Assembly: GCA_947176375.1 (NCBI GenBank)
Contig: CAMWQM010000017.1
Coordinates: forward strand, 1 to 41,876
Direction of reading: 5' to 3'
DNA: 41,876 bases
DNA from: an uncultured Helicobacteraceae bacterium
GTDB lineage: Bacteria; Campylobacterota; Campylobacteria; Campylobacterales; Helicobacteraceae
Shown here: positions 23,462-31,534 of the stretch, piece by piece
Layout of the letters: each line of letters starts with the position of its first letter
Position numbering within the stretch: position 1 is the stretch's first letter
Notes under the pieces: generated by a model
Databases searched by the model: none
Seen by the model: only the letters and a program-made list of their open reading frames with translations
What the model was told of the DNA's origin: nothing
Position numbers and translations under genes: made by a program

Positions 23462-24197
23462 TTTATAAAATTAAGTTAAAGATTCGCTCTAGCTTCAATA
23501 AGATGGCAATCATAATTTAATATTTAATTTCAAATTTATTAAAATTGGATTTTAAAAATTTGTAAATAGTGCAATCCAAATAGCTTTTATATTTTTGTAT
23601 ATTTGAGATTAATTTTGCAACAATATTAAAATATATAATTACTAAAGATTCCAAAATATAAAAATCTCAAGTAAACTAGAAAAAATCTCAAGTAAAATCA
23701 CATTGCTAAATAAATTCTACCTCTTGCGATACAAATATTCTAATTATAAAATTTATAGAAGCACACATACTTTGAATATCACAATGCCACATATAAATAA
23801 AAGTCTAAATTTTTATCAAATCCAAAAAAGTAAGCACATTATTATCAACTTTATATATTGCTTTACATTACCTTGCATTTGCGTATTCTCAATGCTTATA
23901 TCCTCTTCATCTTAACCTCAAAACTTATAATCACTAAATCTATTTAGATTGTAATAGTATTAATTTTAAATCGCTATATCAGATTCCATATTTCACAATT
24001 TCAATAAAGCCAAAAATTATTTACAAATTGTAGCATTTATTCACATTGTTTTTAAGTCTCATATCCTCTTTAAAAGGCATACTTTTTTTAATTACTAATA
24101 AAACTTATCCACAGAGTAAAACTATTTAATTTTATTACTTTTTTAGACTATTTGTATTAGAATTTTAGCTTTATTTAATTTTTTTTAAGGAGATTTA
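23462..24197. other. Long non-coding region upstream of the porin gene
   Basis: 736 AT-rich bases. It contains a 15-base direct repeat AAAATCTCAAGTAAA at 23661-23675 and 23682-23696 (21-base period), and two DnaA-box-like 9-mers, TTATTCACA (24037-24045) and TTATCCACA (24105-24113). TATTAGAAT near 24154 is a candidate porin -10. A 70-codon open frame at 23703-23915 has no ribosome-binding site and non-coding-like composition, so it is not listed as a gene. Confidence 0.55.
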
Positions 24198-25409
24198 ATG
24201 ATAAATTATAAAAAGCTTTTGTGGGGAGGGGTAGCAACTCTCTTAATTTCATCAGCTAACGCTGTTGAGGTGAAAATAGATAACTATGGCTATGTAGGAG
24301 CTTTATATAATCAAGGTTTCGTAGGTGAAAATAAAAATTCATCAACAATAGGATTATCCGCTAGAGCTGGGGCTAACTTCTATCTTGACAATGGACTCAC
24401 ATTTGGTTTAGGTGCGACAGGTGCTTGGGCTGCATTGGATAAACAATCCAACTCATTTGGTGGATTAACCTACACAGGACCAGCTGGAAGATACCCAAAT
24501 ACAGGTGATGTATCAGACGCATTTGTGAATTATAAAAACAATAATTGGCAGATTTCAGCAGGAAGATTTGATGCTACTTTCTTTGAGTTTGATTGGCTTG
24601 CAAACAGCATTCAAGGAATCGGCTTTAAATATGATAATTTATTTAGGAACAATGTCGTTAATAAAATGGATATTTGGGTTACATATTTCAACTCATTCTT
24701 AACAACAGGGTACCAACCTAGCAGAATCGCCTCTGAGCTTGGCACGATGTATGCTTATCATCCAGGCGGTAGGAACTTTGTTGGACGAGGTGGCGGAAAT
24801 GTGATAGCCGGAGGTTTAAATATGAATCTAGCTGGATTCGTTTTAGACCCATTTTTGCTATTTGATATTAATCCTGCTGTGAGTAAAGATATTTTATTTC
24901 AAATTGGAACAAGATTCGGATATATCGTGGATTTTGCAAAAGATTGGCGCTCTAGCACAATGCTTCGTGTGATGGTTCAAGTCGCACCTGATTATTATTT
25001 AGGCTCTAGAAATGATGTAGGCTTTTTAACTTGGATTGATCAAGAGTTTAAATATAGTAACTGGGTTGATTTTGGAGCTGGATTCTATTACTCAGGTGGA
25101 CAAGATATTTGGAGCATAAATGATAATTCAAGATTCTACGGCAAATGGGTAAATTCTTATAATAAAAATTATTTTAGTGAAAATGTATATAGCTTCTATG
25201 TATTTGGTGAATTTAGATTGCTAAATAATAAGTTAAATATCGATGTATTACTTGGCGGTGGAGAGTATATAGAATTTTCAGCAATAGCAAAATATAGAGT
25301 ATGGCAAGGCAAGACTATGAAAACAGATGTTGGTGGCGGATATGTGTATTCGAATCTAAAAGGCAGAGATGGCGATAATCTGCTTGTATTTGCTAAATTA
25401 TCTTACTAA
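24198..25409 (+). CDS. Outer-membrane porin-like beta-barrel protein
   Basis: 403 residues with a clear signal peptide cut after SSANA (about residue 22). The mature part is Gly/Asn/Tyr/Phe-rich with alternating strands and ends in an aromatic residue (LLVFAKLSY), the usual signal for barrel assembly. It resembles the outer-membrane family proteins of Helicobacter and, more distantly, the Campylobacter major porin; the SAGRFDATFFEFDWLANSIQ segment looks like the porin family. The substrate cannot be read from sequence. Strong AAGGAG before the ATG, a long upstream region and its own terminator suggest a highly expressed single gene. Confidence 0.82.
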   Translation: MINYKKLLWGGVATLLISSANAVEVKIDNYGYVGALYNQGFVGENKNSSTIGLSARAGANFYLDNGLTFGLGATGAWAALDKQSNSFGGLTYTGPAGRYPNTGDVSDAFVNYKNNNWQISAGRFDATFFEFDWLANSIQGIGFKYDNLFRNNVVNKMDIWVTYFNSFLTTGYQPSRIASELGTMYAYHPGGRNFVGRGGGNVIAGGLNMNLAGFVLDPFLLFDINPAVSKDILFQIGTRFGYIVDFAKDWRSSTMLRVMVQVAPDYYLGSRNDVGFLTWIDQEFKYSNWVDFGAGFYYSGGQDIWSINDNSRFYGKWVNSYNKNYFSENVYSFYVFGEFRLLNNKLNIDVLLGGGEYIEFSAIAKYRVWQGKTMKTDVGGGYVYSNLKGRDGDNLLVFAKLSY

Positions 25410-25412
25410 AAT

Positions 25413-25440
25413 ATAATGGAATCTATTTAGATTCCATTAT
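25413..25440 (+). terminator. Terminator after the porin gene, built from a motif pair
   Basis: ATAATGGAATCT (25413-25424) and AGATTCCATTAT (25429-25440) form a perfect 12-bp stem with an ATTT loop, starting four bases after the stop. As after icd, the arms are two inverted copies of the recurrent AGATTCC/GGAATCT motif. Confidence 0.8.
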
Positions 25441-25662
25441 TATGCAGATCTGCTCTTTAGAAATCTCCACTAAAAATATTAATCTTTCAAAATCAATAAT
25501 TTTTATCTTTTAATTAATTTTAAAATGCTATCAACTATCTTAAATAGCACCTTGCTGTATCTTATTCTAAACTATTTTCAAAAATCTTATTGCACTAAAT
25601 AGTATGTTAAATTATTTAAATTAGATTTAGTAAATTTTTCTAATACTTTATAAAATAAAATT

Positions 25663-26046
25663 TCACTTTATAATCGCAATGCACTCTATTTCTACCAAAG
25701 CTTTTTTTGGCAATTCTTTGACACAAATTGTGCTTCTTGCTGGTTTGTTATCCTTAAAATAGCTTTCATAAACTTCATTCATCGCATTAAAATCTTCCAT
25801 ATTTGCTAGAAAAACAGAAGTTTTCACTACATTTTCTAGCCCTATATTTGCCTCTTTTAGCACTGCCTTTAGATTCTCTAAAACCTGCTTTGTCTGTCCT
25901 TTTATATCATCTTGCATAAATTCATTTTTACTATTTAGTGGAATCTGCCCTGAAGTAAAAACTAAATCGTTAAAACAAATTGCTTGAGAGTATGGACCTA
26001 TTGCTTGTGGTGCATCTTGTGTAGAGATAATTTTTATTTCCTTCAT
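25663..26046 (-). CDS. ridA: RidA family enamine/imine deaminase
   Basis: Hydrolyses reactive 2-aminoacrylate and related imines made by PLP enzymes. The 127 residues match the YjgF/YER057c/UK114 family end to end: IGPYSQAI near 17-24, FTSGQIPL near 30-37, and the active-site arginine in ARSTICVKELPKKALVEIE (R104). AAGGAT precedes the ATG by about seven bases. It stands alone, convergent with the porin gene. Confidence 0.95.
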   Translation of the reverse strand: MKEIKIISTQDAPQAIGPYSQAICFNDLVFTSGQIPLNSKNEFMQDDIKGQTKQVLENLKAVLKEANIGLENVVKTSVFLANMEDFNAMNEVYESYFKDNKPARSTICVKELPKKALVEIECIAIIK

Positions 26047-26253
26047 TTCTAAAATCCTTAAATTAAAAATAAATTGAAATTATACAATATAATCCAAAAT
26101 AAACTTTATTCAAACTACTTAAATCAAATAAACTTAAATGTATTCTAAAGAACTTTTCTTTTCATATATTAAGAGATTCTAAAAAATAAAATAATAAAAA
26201 AATCTAGATAAATAAGATAAAATAGCATTATCTTTTAAATTGAGGCACAAACT

Positions 26254-26631
26254 ATGAGAATAAAAAATATCATTTTTATTTTATTAATAAATATTGCACT
26301 AGCCCAAGATAGCATAATTAACACAGATAAGATTTTAAAAAATGATGAAGCTTTAGTAATAGATGCCAAAACTAACAAAGTTGCTTATATATTAGAAATT
26401 AGCAAAGATGGAAAAATCATAAAAAAATATCCAAATAAAGCAAAACTAGATTTGATAAAAAAAGAGTTAAATTTTAATAATATTCAAAGCCAATATACAA
26501 AAAATGCAACTAGCAAATCTCTAAATGATGAAGTATCCAAAAGAATTAACACCAAAAGCAATATTTCAAACTGGAATAAAAAAACTATAATTTATGAGCA
26601 AAAAGTTTATAGAATCGAGATTCCAAAGTAA
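26254..26631 (+). CDS. Small secreted hypothetical protein
   Basis: 125 residues. A signal peptide is clear (MRIKNIIFILLINIALA, cut before QDS). The mature part is short, basic and Lys/Asn-rich with no cysteine. It begins with a KNDEALVIDAKTNKVAYILEISKDGKIIKKYPN stretch that looks like a two- or three-strand beta unit. I do not recognise a family. It precedes the cytochrome c peroxidase gene by 138 bp on the same strand, but that gap holds its own candidate operator, so co-transcription is unsure. Confidence 0.65.
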   Translation: MRIKNIIFILLINIALAQDSIINTDKILKNDEALVIDAKTNKVAYILEISKDGKIIKKYPNKAKLDLIKKELNFNNIQSQYTKNATSKSLNDEVSKRINTKSNISNWNKKTIIYEQKVYRIEIPK

Positions 26632-26723
26632 TTTAAAATAATAAATTATATTTTGATAAATTTTATTATATAATTCTGTGCTTAGATATAAAATCTCTAT
26701 AAATAGCTGTCCTACATAGCAAC

Positions 26724-26742
26724 AATATAAGTAGTTTATATT
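26724..26742 (+). promoter_or_regulatory. 19-bp inverted repeat before the cytochrome c peroxidase gene
   Basis: AATATAA-GTAGT-TTATATT has perfect 7-bp arms and a 5-base spacer, 27 bases before the start codon. Its size and AT-rich arms resemble Fur/PerR operators, which would suit a peroxide-defence gene. The regulator assignment is a guess. Confidence 0.35.
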
Positions 26743-26769
26743 TAACAAAAACAAACAAAAGGAGAAGTT

Positions 26770-27795
26770 ATGAAAAGTATATTGAGTATAGGTGCGACAT
26801 CTGCACTTTGTGCTAGTTTTTTATTTGGTGCTACAGGTAATGATTTAGTTAAAAAAGCTTTAGATTCAGGGCTAAAACCAATACCAACAGGAAATGAGCT
26901 TAAAAAACTAACAGGTTTAGATAAGGCGACTAAAGCCCAAATTGAACTTGGTAAAAAATTATATTTTGACCCTAGAATCTCTGGCTCAAATCTTATTTCG
27001 TGTAATACTTGCCACAATTTAGGATTAGGCGGAACTGATGTTGTTCCAGCAGCAATAGGACACAAATGGACTCCCAATCCATCACATTTAAATTCACCAA
27101 CCGTTTATAATTCAGTTTTCAACTCATCGCAATTCTGGGATGGAAGAAGTGCTCACTTACAAGACCAAGCAAAAGGTCCAATCCAATCAGCTCCAGAAAT
27201 GAATGCAGACCCAAAAATTGTTCTTGCTAAGATTCAATCAATTCCAGCGTATGTAACAGAGTTTAAAAAAGCTTATGGCAATAATGTAAAAATTGATTTT
27301 GATTTAGTTGCCGATACAATCGCAATTTTTGAAAAAACTCTAGTTACTCCTTCAAGATATGATGATTTCTTAAGAGGAAATACTAAAGCATTAAGCAAAG
27401 ATGAGCAAGAAGGTTTAAATATATTTATTGATAAAGGCTGTATTGCTTGTCATACTGATATAAATCTAGGTGGAACCTTACAACCTCTAGGCGTAGCAAA
27501 AGAATATAAATTTGCTAGTGTAGGCGGATTTAAAGGTGATGCAAATGGTATGGTAAAAACTCCTACTTTAAGAAATATTTTAGAGACTATGCCATACTTC
27601 CACAATGGACAATATTGGGATGTAAAAGATGCTATTAAAGAAATGGCAAGTATTCAATTAGGTGATGAAATTAGTGATGAAGATGTGAAAAAAATAGAGA
27701 CATTTTTCAATTCCCTAACAGGAACAAAACCAGAGATTATCTATCCTATGCTTCCAGCCCAAAGTATTGATACACCAAAACCAAAATTTGATTAA
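26770..27795 (+). CDS. Dihaem cytochrome c peroxidase
   Basis: Periplasmic peroxidase that reduces H2O2 to water with electrons from a c-type cytochrome. The 341 residues start with a signal peptide (about 20 residues, ending near FGATG). Two haem sites are present: C78-H82 (CNTCH) in the peroxidatic domain and C224-H228 (CIACH) in the electron-transfer domain. Other family marks are LYFDPRISGSNLISC, SPTVYNSVFNSSQFWDGR, LVTPSRYDDFLRG and KTPTLRNI...PYFHNG. AAGGAG precedes the ATG. Together with NrfHA it gives the cell two periplasmic cytochrome systems in this window. Confidence 0.95.
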   Translation: MKSILSIGATSALCASFLFGATGNDLVKKALDSGLKPIPTGNELKKLTGLDKATKAQIELGKKLYFDPRISGSNLISCNTCHNLGLGGTDVVPAAIGHKWTPNPSHLNSPTVYNSVFNSSQFWDGRSAHLQDQAKGPIQSAPEMNADPKIVLAKIQSIPAYVTEFKKAYGNNVKIDFDLVADTIAIFEKTLVTPSRYDDFLRGNTKALSKDEQEGLNIFIDKGCIACHTDINLGGTLQPLGVAKEYKFASVGGFKGDANGMVKTPTLRNILETMPYFHNGQYWDVKDAIKEMASIQLGDEISDEDVKKIETFFNSLTGTKPEIIYPMLPAQSIDTPKPKFD

Positions 27796-28233
27796 TCATA
27801 TTTATTCGAGATTCAAAAAGTGAATCTCGTTATTAATAATTCTCTTATATAAATTATTAATAACAATTTAGATTCCTAAAAAAGCAGTAATTTTTATATT
27901 ATTCTAAATTTTTTAAATTTGTAAAATTAATCATTTAATTTTAAACACTTTTTATAAAAAGTTAATCTATATAATTAAATAAAATCTAAAAAATCCATTT
28001 TTGCTTATCACAATTTACTTTATTAAATGATTTGAAGAAACATATCTCATAATCTTTATAATAAAATATTTGAGTAATATTTAGTTGAGACTATTGTGCA
28101 TTTTTAACTCTATGGAATGTTTTTAAGAAGTTTATTTTTATATAGATTCTTTATATAAATTTATAAAGCAATAAATTAAACTATAAAACAAAATTGTAAG
28201 TAATAAATTTTATATAAATATAGAGCAAAGAAA
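27796..28233. other. Non-coding gap between the peroxidase gene and tRNA-Leu
   Basis: 438 AT-rich bases between convergent units. Apart from the peroxidase terminator (27807-27833) and an AT-rich inverted repeat at about 27830-27862 (TTATTAATAATT...AAATTATTAATAA), I see nothing supported here. Confidence 0.6.
27807..27833 (+). terminator. Terminator after the cytochrome c peroxidase gene
   Basis: CGAGATTCA (27807-27815) and TGAATCTCG (27821-27829) form a perfect 9-bp stem with loop AAAAG, followed by TTATT. It lies 12 bases after the stop. The arms again contain AGATTC. Confidence 0.78.
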
Positions 28234-28318
28234 TGGTGCGGTTGGCGAGACTTGAACTCGCACGAGTTGCCCCACCACCCCCTCAAGATGGCGTGTCTAC
28301 CAATTCCACCACAACCGC
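28234..28318 (-). tRNA. tRNA-Leu(GAG)
   Basis: An 85-nt class II tRNA on the minus strand: acceptor stem GCGGTTG/CAACCGC, GGTGGAATTGGTAGACACG D-arm, anticodon stem CCATC/GGTGG around loop TTGAGGG (anticodon GAG, 28282-28284 on the plus strand), a long variable arm, T-arm GCGAGTTCAAGTCTCGC, and an encoded CCA. It lies downstream of atpE on the same strand, separated by a hairpin. Confidence 0.96.
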
Positions 28319-28322
28319 GGAC

Positions 28323-28356
28323 AAGTTAGAATCTTTTTTTAAAAAGATTCTAACTT
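28323..28356 (-). terminator. Hairpin between atpE and tRNA-Leu
   Basis: Bases 28323-28337 and 28342-28356 are perfect 15-bp arms (AAGTTAGAATCTTTT and its complement) with a 4-base loop. On the minus strand it follows the atpE stop by seven bases, so it may end atpE transcription or separate it from the tRNA. Confidence 0.65.
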
Positions 28357-28363
28357 TTATAGA

Positions 28364-28678
28364 TTAACCTAAAAGTGGATTTGCATAAAGAACTATAATT
28401 GCAATAACAAGAGTATAAATGACCTGTGCTTCGATAAGCGCAATTGCAATAAACATTGTAGTAGATAACTTACCACCTACACCTGGATTTCTTGCCATAC
28501 CAGAAATTGCTGCACCAGCTGCATTTCCCATACCAATAGCACCACCAAGAGCGGCAATACCAAGACCAACTACTGCACCAATAGCAGAATAAGCTTTAAT
28601 CAAATCAACTCCGCTCATTCCATCAGCTGCAAATGCAACACCCATAAATGCTAAAAAAACTAAAAAAATCTTTTTCAT
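28364..28678 (-). CDS. atpE: F0F1 ATP synthase subunit c
   Basis: The proton-carrying ring subunit of the ATP synthase. I start it at the ATG at 28678 (104 aa, MKKIFLVFLAF), because GGAG lies seven bases upstream. The longer frame from TTG 28690 would use that ribosome-binding site as codons. The protein has a cleavable-looking signal (ending AFA) before the usual helical hairpin, as is normal for this group. Helix 1 has the glycine ladder GLGIAALGGAIGMGNAAGAA, then the RNPGVGGK loop, and helix 2 holds the proton-binding glutamate in IALIEAQVIYTLV. There is no Na+-binding signature. Its partner atpB is at 12950-13633. Confidence 0.95.
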   Translation of the reverse strand: MKKIFLVFLAFMGVAFAADGMSGVDLIKAYSAIGAVVGLGIAALGGAIGMGNAAGAAISGMARNPGVGGKLSTTMFIAIALIEAQVIYTLVIAIIVLYANPLLG

Positions 28679-28777
28679 TTTTATCTCCAAAAAATATTTT
28701 CAAAGCAATCTGCTCGGTTATGTATCCCTACTAATAAAAGCCTTGAAGTGCGTATTATTGCTAATTTAAAATAAAAA

Positions 28778-30826
28778 CTAACTTATAAATAATTCAATTT
28801 TATCATTATTAATAGCAACGATTTCTACGCCAATCTCATCACCTTCTTTAAAATCATTGATACTAATATTATTTTTCAATAATCTAGAATTGTGTATAAG
28901 CCCATCTACTCCGCTTTTTATCTCAACGAAGATTCCAAAATCAGCAATTCTCTTTATATTACCTCTAAATTTTTCTCCCACATTAAAAGAAGCAATATCC
29001 ACATTAATGCAAGAAAGAATATAGTCTTTTGCATTACTAACGCTCTCTTGCGTGCTACCAGAGACCACGACAAGACCATTTTCTTTATTTATATCAATGC
29101 TTATTTCAAATCGCTCAATAATATTTCTTATATTTTTACCACCCTGCCCTATTATACTTGGAATCTTATTTAGAGGAATACTAAAAGATTCCACTCGTGG
29201 GGTATTTTCGCCCAAAATTATATTTTCCTTTGCAATTCGCATTTTTTCTAGTATTTGGAGCCTGGCTTCTCTTGCTTGATACAGCGCTTCTTTTAGAATC
29301 TCGATACTAATATCACTTATTTTTATATCCATTTGCATAGCGGTAATTCCATTAGCATTTCCTGCCACTTTGAAATCCATATCGCCATCATAATCCTCAA
29401 TTCCCATAATATCAGTTAGGATCTTATATTTTTCATTTTCTTTGACTAATCCCATAGCAATCCCTGCTACCAAAAATAAAGGTTGTAGCCCAGCACTATA
29501 CATACTAAGCGAACCACCACAAACGCTTGCCATAGATGAACTACCATTAGATTCTAATACTTCAGATACGATTCTAACTGCCCTACTCTCATTTTTAATA
29601 CTAGATTCTAATGCTCTTTTTGCAAGATTCCCATGTCCTAACTCTCTTCTAGTTACAGAGCCTATCGGATACGCTTCTCCTGTGCAAAATGATGGAAAAT
29701 TATAATGAAATAAAAAATTTGTCTTTAGTGGATTCTTAATATTTAACATCTCATAAGATTGCATATCGCTATCACTTCCTATCGTGCAAACTGCAAGAAC
29801 TTGCGTTTCTCCACGACTAAAAAGTGTGCTTCCGTGTGTAGAGGGCAAAATATTTGTTTTTATAGAAATATCTCTAATATCCTTCAAACCCCTGCCATCA
29901 AGTCTTTTGTCTTCATTTAGAATCTTATTTCTAATTAAATTCCTCTTAAATTTTGAAATTGCAATTTCTACTTGAATCTCATCAAAATTATGTTTAGCTA
30001 CAATTTCATTTACCAGAGCGTCAATTAGGTCAATATTCTCACTTTTTGACATTTCAATCAAACAAGATTCTAGTCTATCCTTATAATTTTGTTGAATAAA
30101 ATCAAAAATAGCTAAATCAAGTGAATTATTATTTAATTCAAGTATTAAATGTGGCTTTATATGGCTTTTTAAATACTTAATATAGAGATTAGAATGTATA
30201 TTTATATGATTTTTTGCTAGTTTTAGAGCTTCTAGCAAATCGACCTCATTCAAACTATCAATAGCACTTTTAAACTCAATCATAAAAATATTCTCACTAT
30301 CACCTGAAACATATAAATCAATGCTAGATTTTGACATCTCATCAAATGTAGGATTTAAAATAAATTCATTATCGATTCTACCAATCCTAACACTATACAA
30401 TGCCTTATCTATGGGAATATCGGATATATATAATGCTGCACTTGCTGCATTTAGCGCCAAAACTTGCAAATCCAAATCTCTATCAACACTTAAAACAAAA
30501 ATAGTAATTTGCACTGGATAATAGAATCCTTTAGGAAAAAGCGGACGAATACTCCTATCAATAAGCCTTGAGGTTAAAATCTCAAATTCATTTGGTTTGC
30601 CCTCTCTTTTCACATATCCACCTGGAAACTTTCCATTTGCATAGCTTTTTTCTAAATACTGCACAGTTAGGGGCAAAAAATCTCCCTCAATATTTGCCCT
30701 TTTATCTAGTGCTACACAAGCTAGCAAAACTGCCTTGCCCTTTTTATATAGCACAGAACCATTTGCTTGCTTTGCTACCTCATCTATGTAAAATTTTTCT
30801 TTACTTTCTATTAATTCTATTTCCAT
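28778..30826 (-). CDS. pnp: Polyribonucleotide nucleotidyltransferase (PNPase)
   Basis: 3'-5' phosphorolytic RNA decay enzyme. The 682 residues hold two RNase PH domains (the first about 10-140; the second after about 305 with DKRLDGRGLKDIRDI and the SRGETQVLAV block), then KH (SFSIPLNKIPSIIGQGGKNIR, about 548-568) and S1 (FRGNIKRIADFGIFVEIKSG, about 619-638) RNA-binding domains. The catalytic aspartates are in DIMGIEDYDGDMDFKVAG. It is slightly shorter than the E. coli enzyme (711), mainly at the C-terminus. The ATG is two bases from the stop of the upstream phosphoribosyltransferase gene, indicating coupling. Confidence 0.97.
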   Translation of the reverse strand: MEIELIESKEKFYIDEVAKQANGSVLYKKGKAVLLACVALDKRANIEGDFLPLTVQYLEKSYANGKFPGGYVKREGKPNEFEILTSRLIDRSIRPLFPKGFYYPVQITIFVLSVDRDLDLQVLALNAASAALYISDIPIDKALYSVRIGRIDNEFILNPTFDEMSKSSIDLYVSGDSENIFMIEFKSAIDSLNEVDLLEALKLAKNHINIHSNLYIKYLKSHIKPHLILELNNNSLDLAIFDFIQQNYKDRLESCLIEMSKSENIDLIDALVNEIVAKHNFDEIQVEIAISKFKRNLIRNKILNEDKRLDGRGLKDIRDISIKTNILPSTHGSTLFSRGETQVLAVCTIGSDSDMQSYEMLNIKNPLKTNFLFHYNFPSFCTGEAYPIGSVTRRELGHGNLAKRALESSIKNESRAVRIVSEVLESNGSSSMASVCGGSLSMYSAGLQPLFLVAGIAMGLVKENEKYKILTDIMGIEDYDGDMDFKVAGNANGITAMQMDIKISDISIEILKEALYQAREARLQILEKMRIAKENIILGENTPRVESFSIPLNKIPSIIGQGGKNIRNIIERFEISIDINKENGLVVVSGSTQESVSNAKDYILSCINVDIASFNVGEKFRGNIKRIADFGIFVEIKSGVDGLIHNSRLLKNNISINDFKEGDEIGVEIVAINNDKIELFIS

Positions 30827-30827
30827 T

Positions 30828-31514
30828 TTATTTCCTTAAATTAGTCTTTGATTGAATTAAAGCTTTATCCAAAATATTAGAAAACACACTCAAATCTATA
30901 TCTTCTAAATCCTCATAATAATATTTTGTATTCACAAAATGCTTTGGACGATAAAGGCTATAAATCATATCGGTATTTTCCTCTAGCATTTCTGCAATAT
31001 CATCAGCTACCACAGGGGATGCTATCATAATTGTATTTGCATTTTTTTTGATACAGCTTTTGATTGCCACTTGCATCGTAAGTCCTGTTTCAATACCTTC
31101 ATCGATGATTAAAACATTTTTTTTATCAAGTGAGCTCATAATTTCGCCTTTTCTAAACTTATAAATATCTGGTAAAACTTTCTCTTCATATTTTCTTTGA
31201 GCTTCACCATAAATAAAATCATAAGTAATATTAAAAGAATCTACCAAAGTTTCATTTACCACTATGTCCATACTTTCGCTAACAATTGCAACTTCGCACT
31301 CTGGATTTTTGGGAGCTAAAATTGGCTCTGTAAATAAAAAATCAAGTGGAATATTTAGCCTATTTGACATTTCATAGGCTAGAAGCAAACCACCTTGAGA
31401 GAGGGCTATTAAAATTGTATTTTGTTTTATCATATCTTTAGTTGGAATAATATCAAATAACCTGCTTAATGCCTCTTTTCTATCTTTGAATTTAGTATAA
31501 AATTTATCTATCAT
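30828..31514 (-). CDS. Phosphoribosyltransferase-fold protein
   Basis: 228 residues with a type I phosphoribosyltransferase fold: a hydrophobic strand ending in ALSQGGLLLAYEMSNRL and a PRPP-loop-like motif KNVLIIDEGIETGLTMQVAI, followed by NTIMIASPVVADD. The loop departs from the usual D-D/E-x-x-x-T-G-x-T pattern by having DEGIETGLT. The substrate is not clear; relatives are annotated only as phosphoribosyltransferase. It lies between pnp and lptD on the same strand, as in H. pylori. It may be a salvage or regulatory protein. Confidence 0.8.
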   Translation of the reverse strand: MIDKFYTKFKDRKEALSRLFDIIPTKDMIKQNTILIALSQGGLLLAYEMSNRLNIPLDFLFTEPILAPKNPECEVAIVSESMDIVVNETLVDSFNITYDFIYGEAQRKYEEKVLPDIYKFRKGEIMSSLDKKNVLIIDEGIETGLTMQVAIKSCIKKNANTIMIASPVVADDIAEMLEENTDMIYSLYRPKHFVNTKYYYEDLEDIDLSVFSNILDKALIQSKTNLRK

Positions 31515-31534
31515 TTAGTTTCCTTATTTTGCAT

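Noticed and set aside
23703-23915. 70-codon open frame upstream of the porin gene
   Set aside because: No ribosome-binding site, AT-rich non-coding composition, low-complexity product, and it overlaps a likely control region.
24037-24113. Replication origin
   Set aside because: There are only two good boxes, no dnaA nearby and no visible unwinding-element arrangement; kept only as a low-interest observation.
28679-28690. Longer start for atpE (TTG at 28690)
   Set aside because: The extra codons are the Shine-Dalgarno sequence GGAG itself; the ATG at 28678 has ideal spacing.
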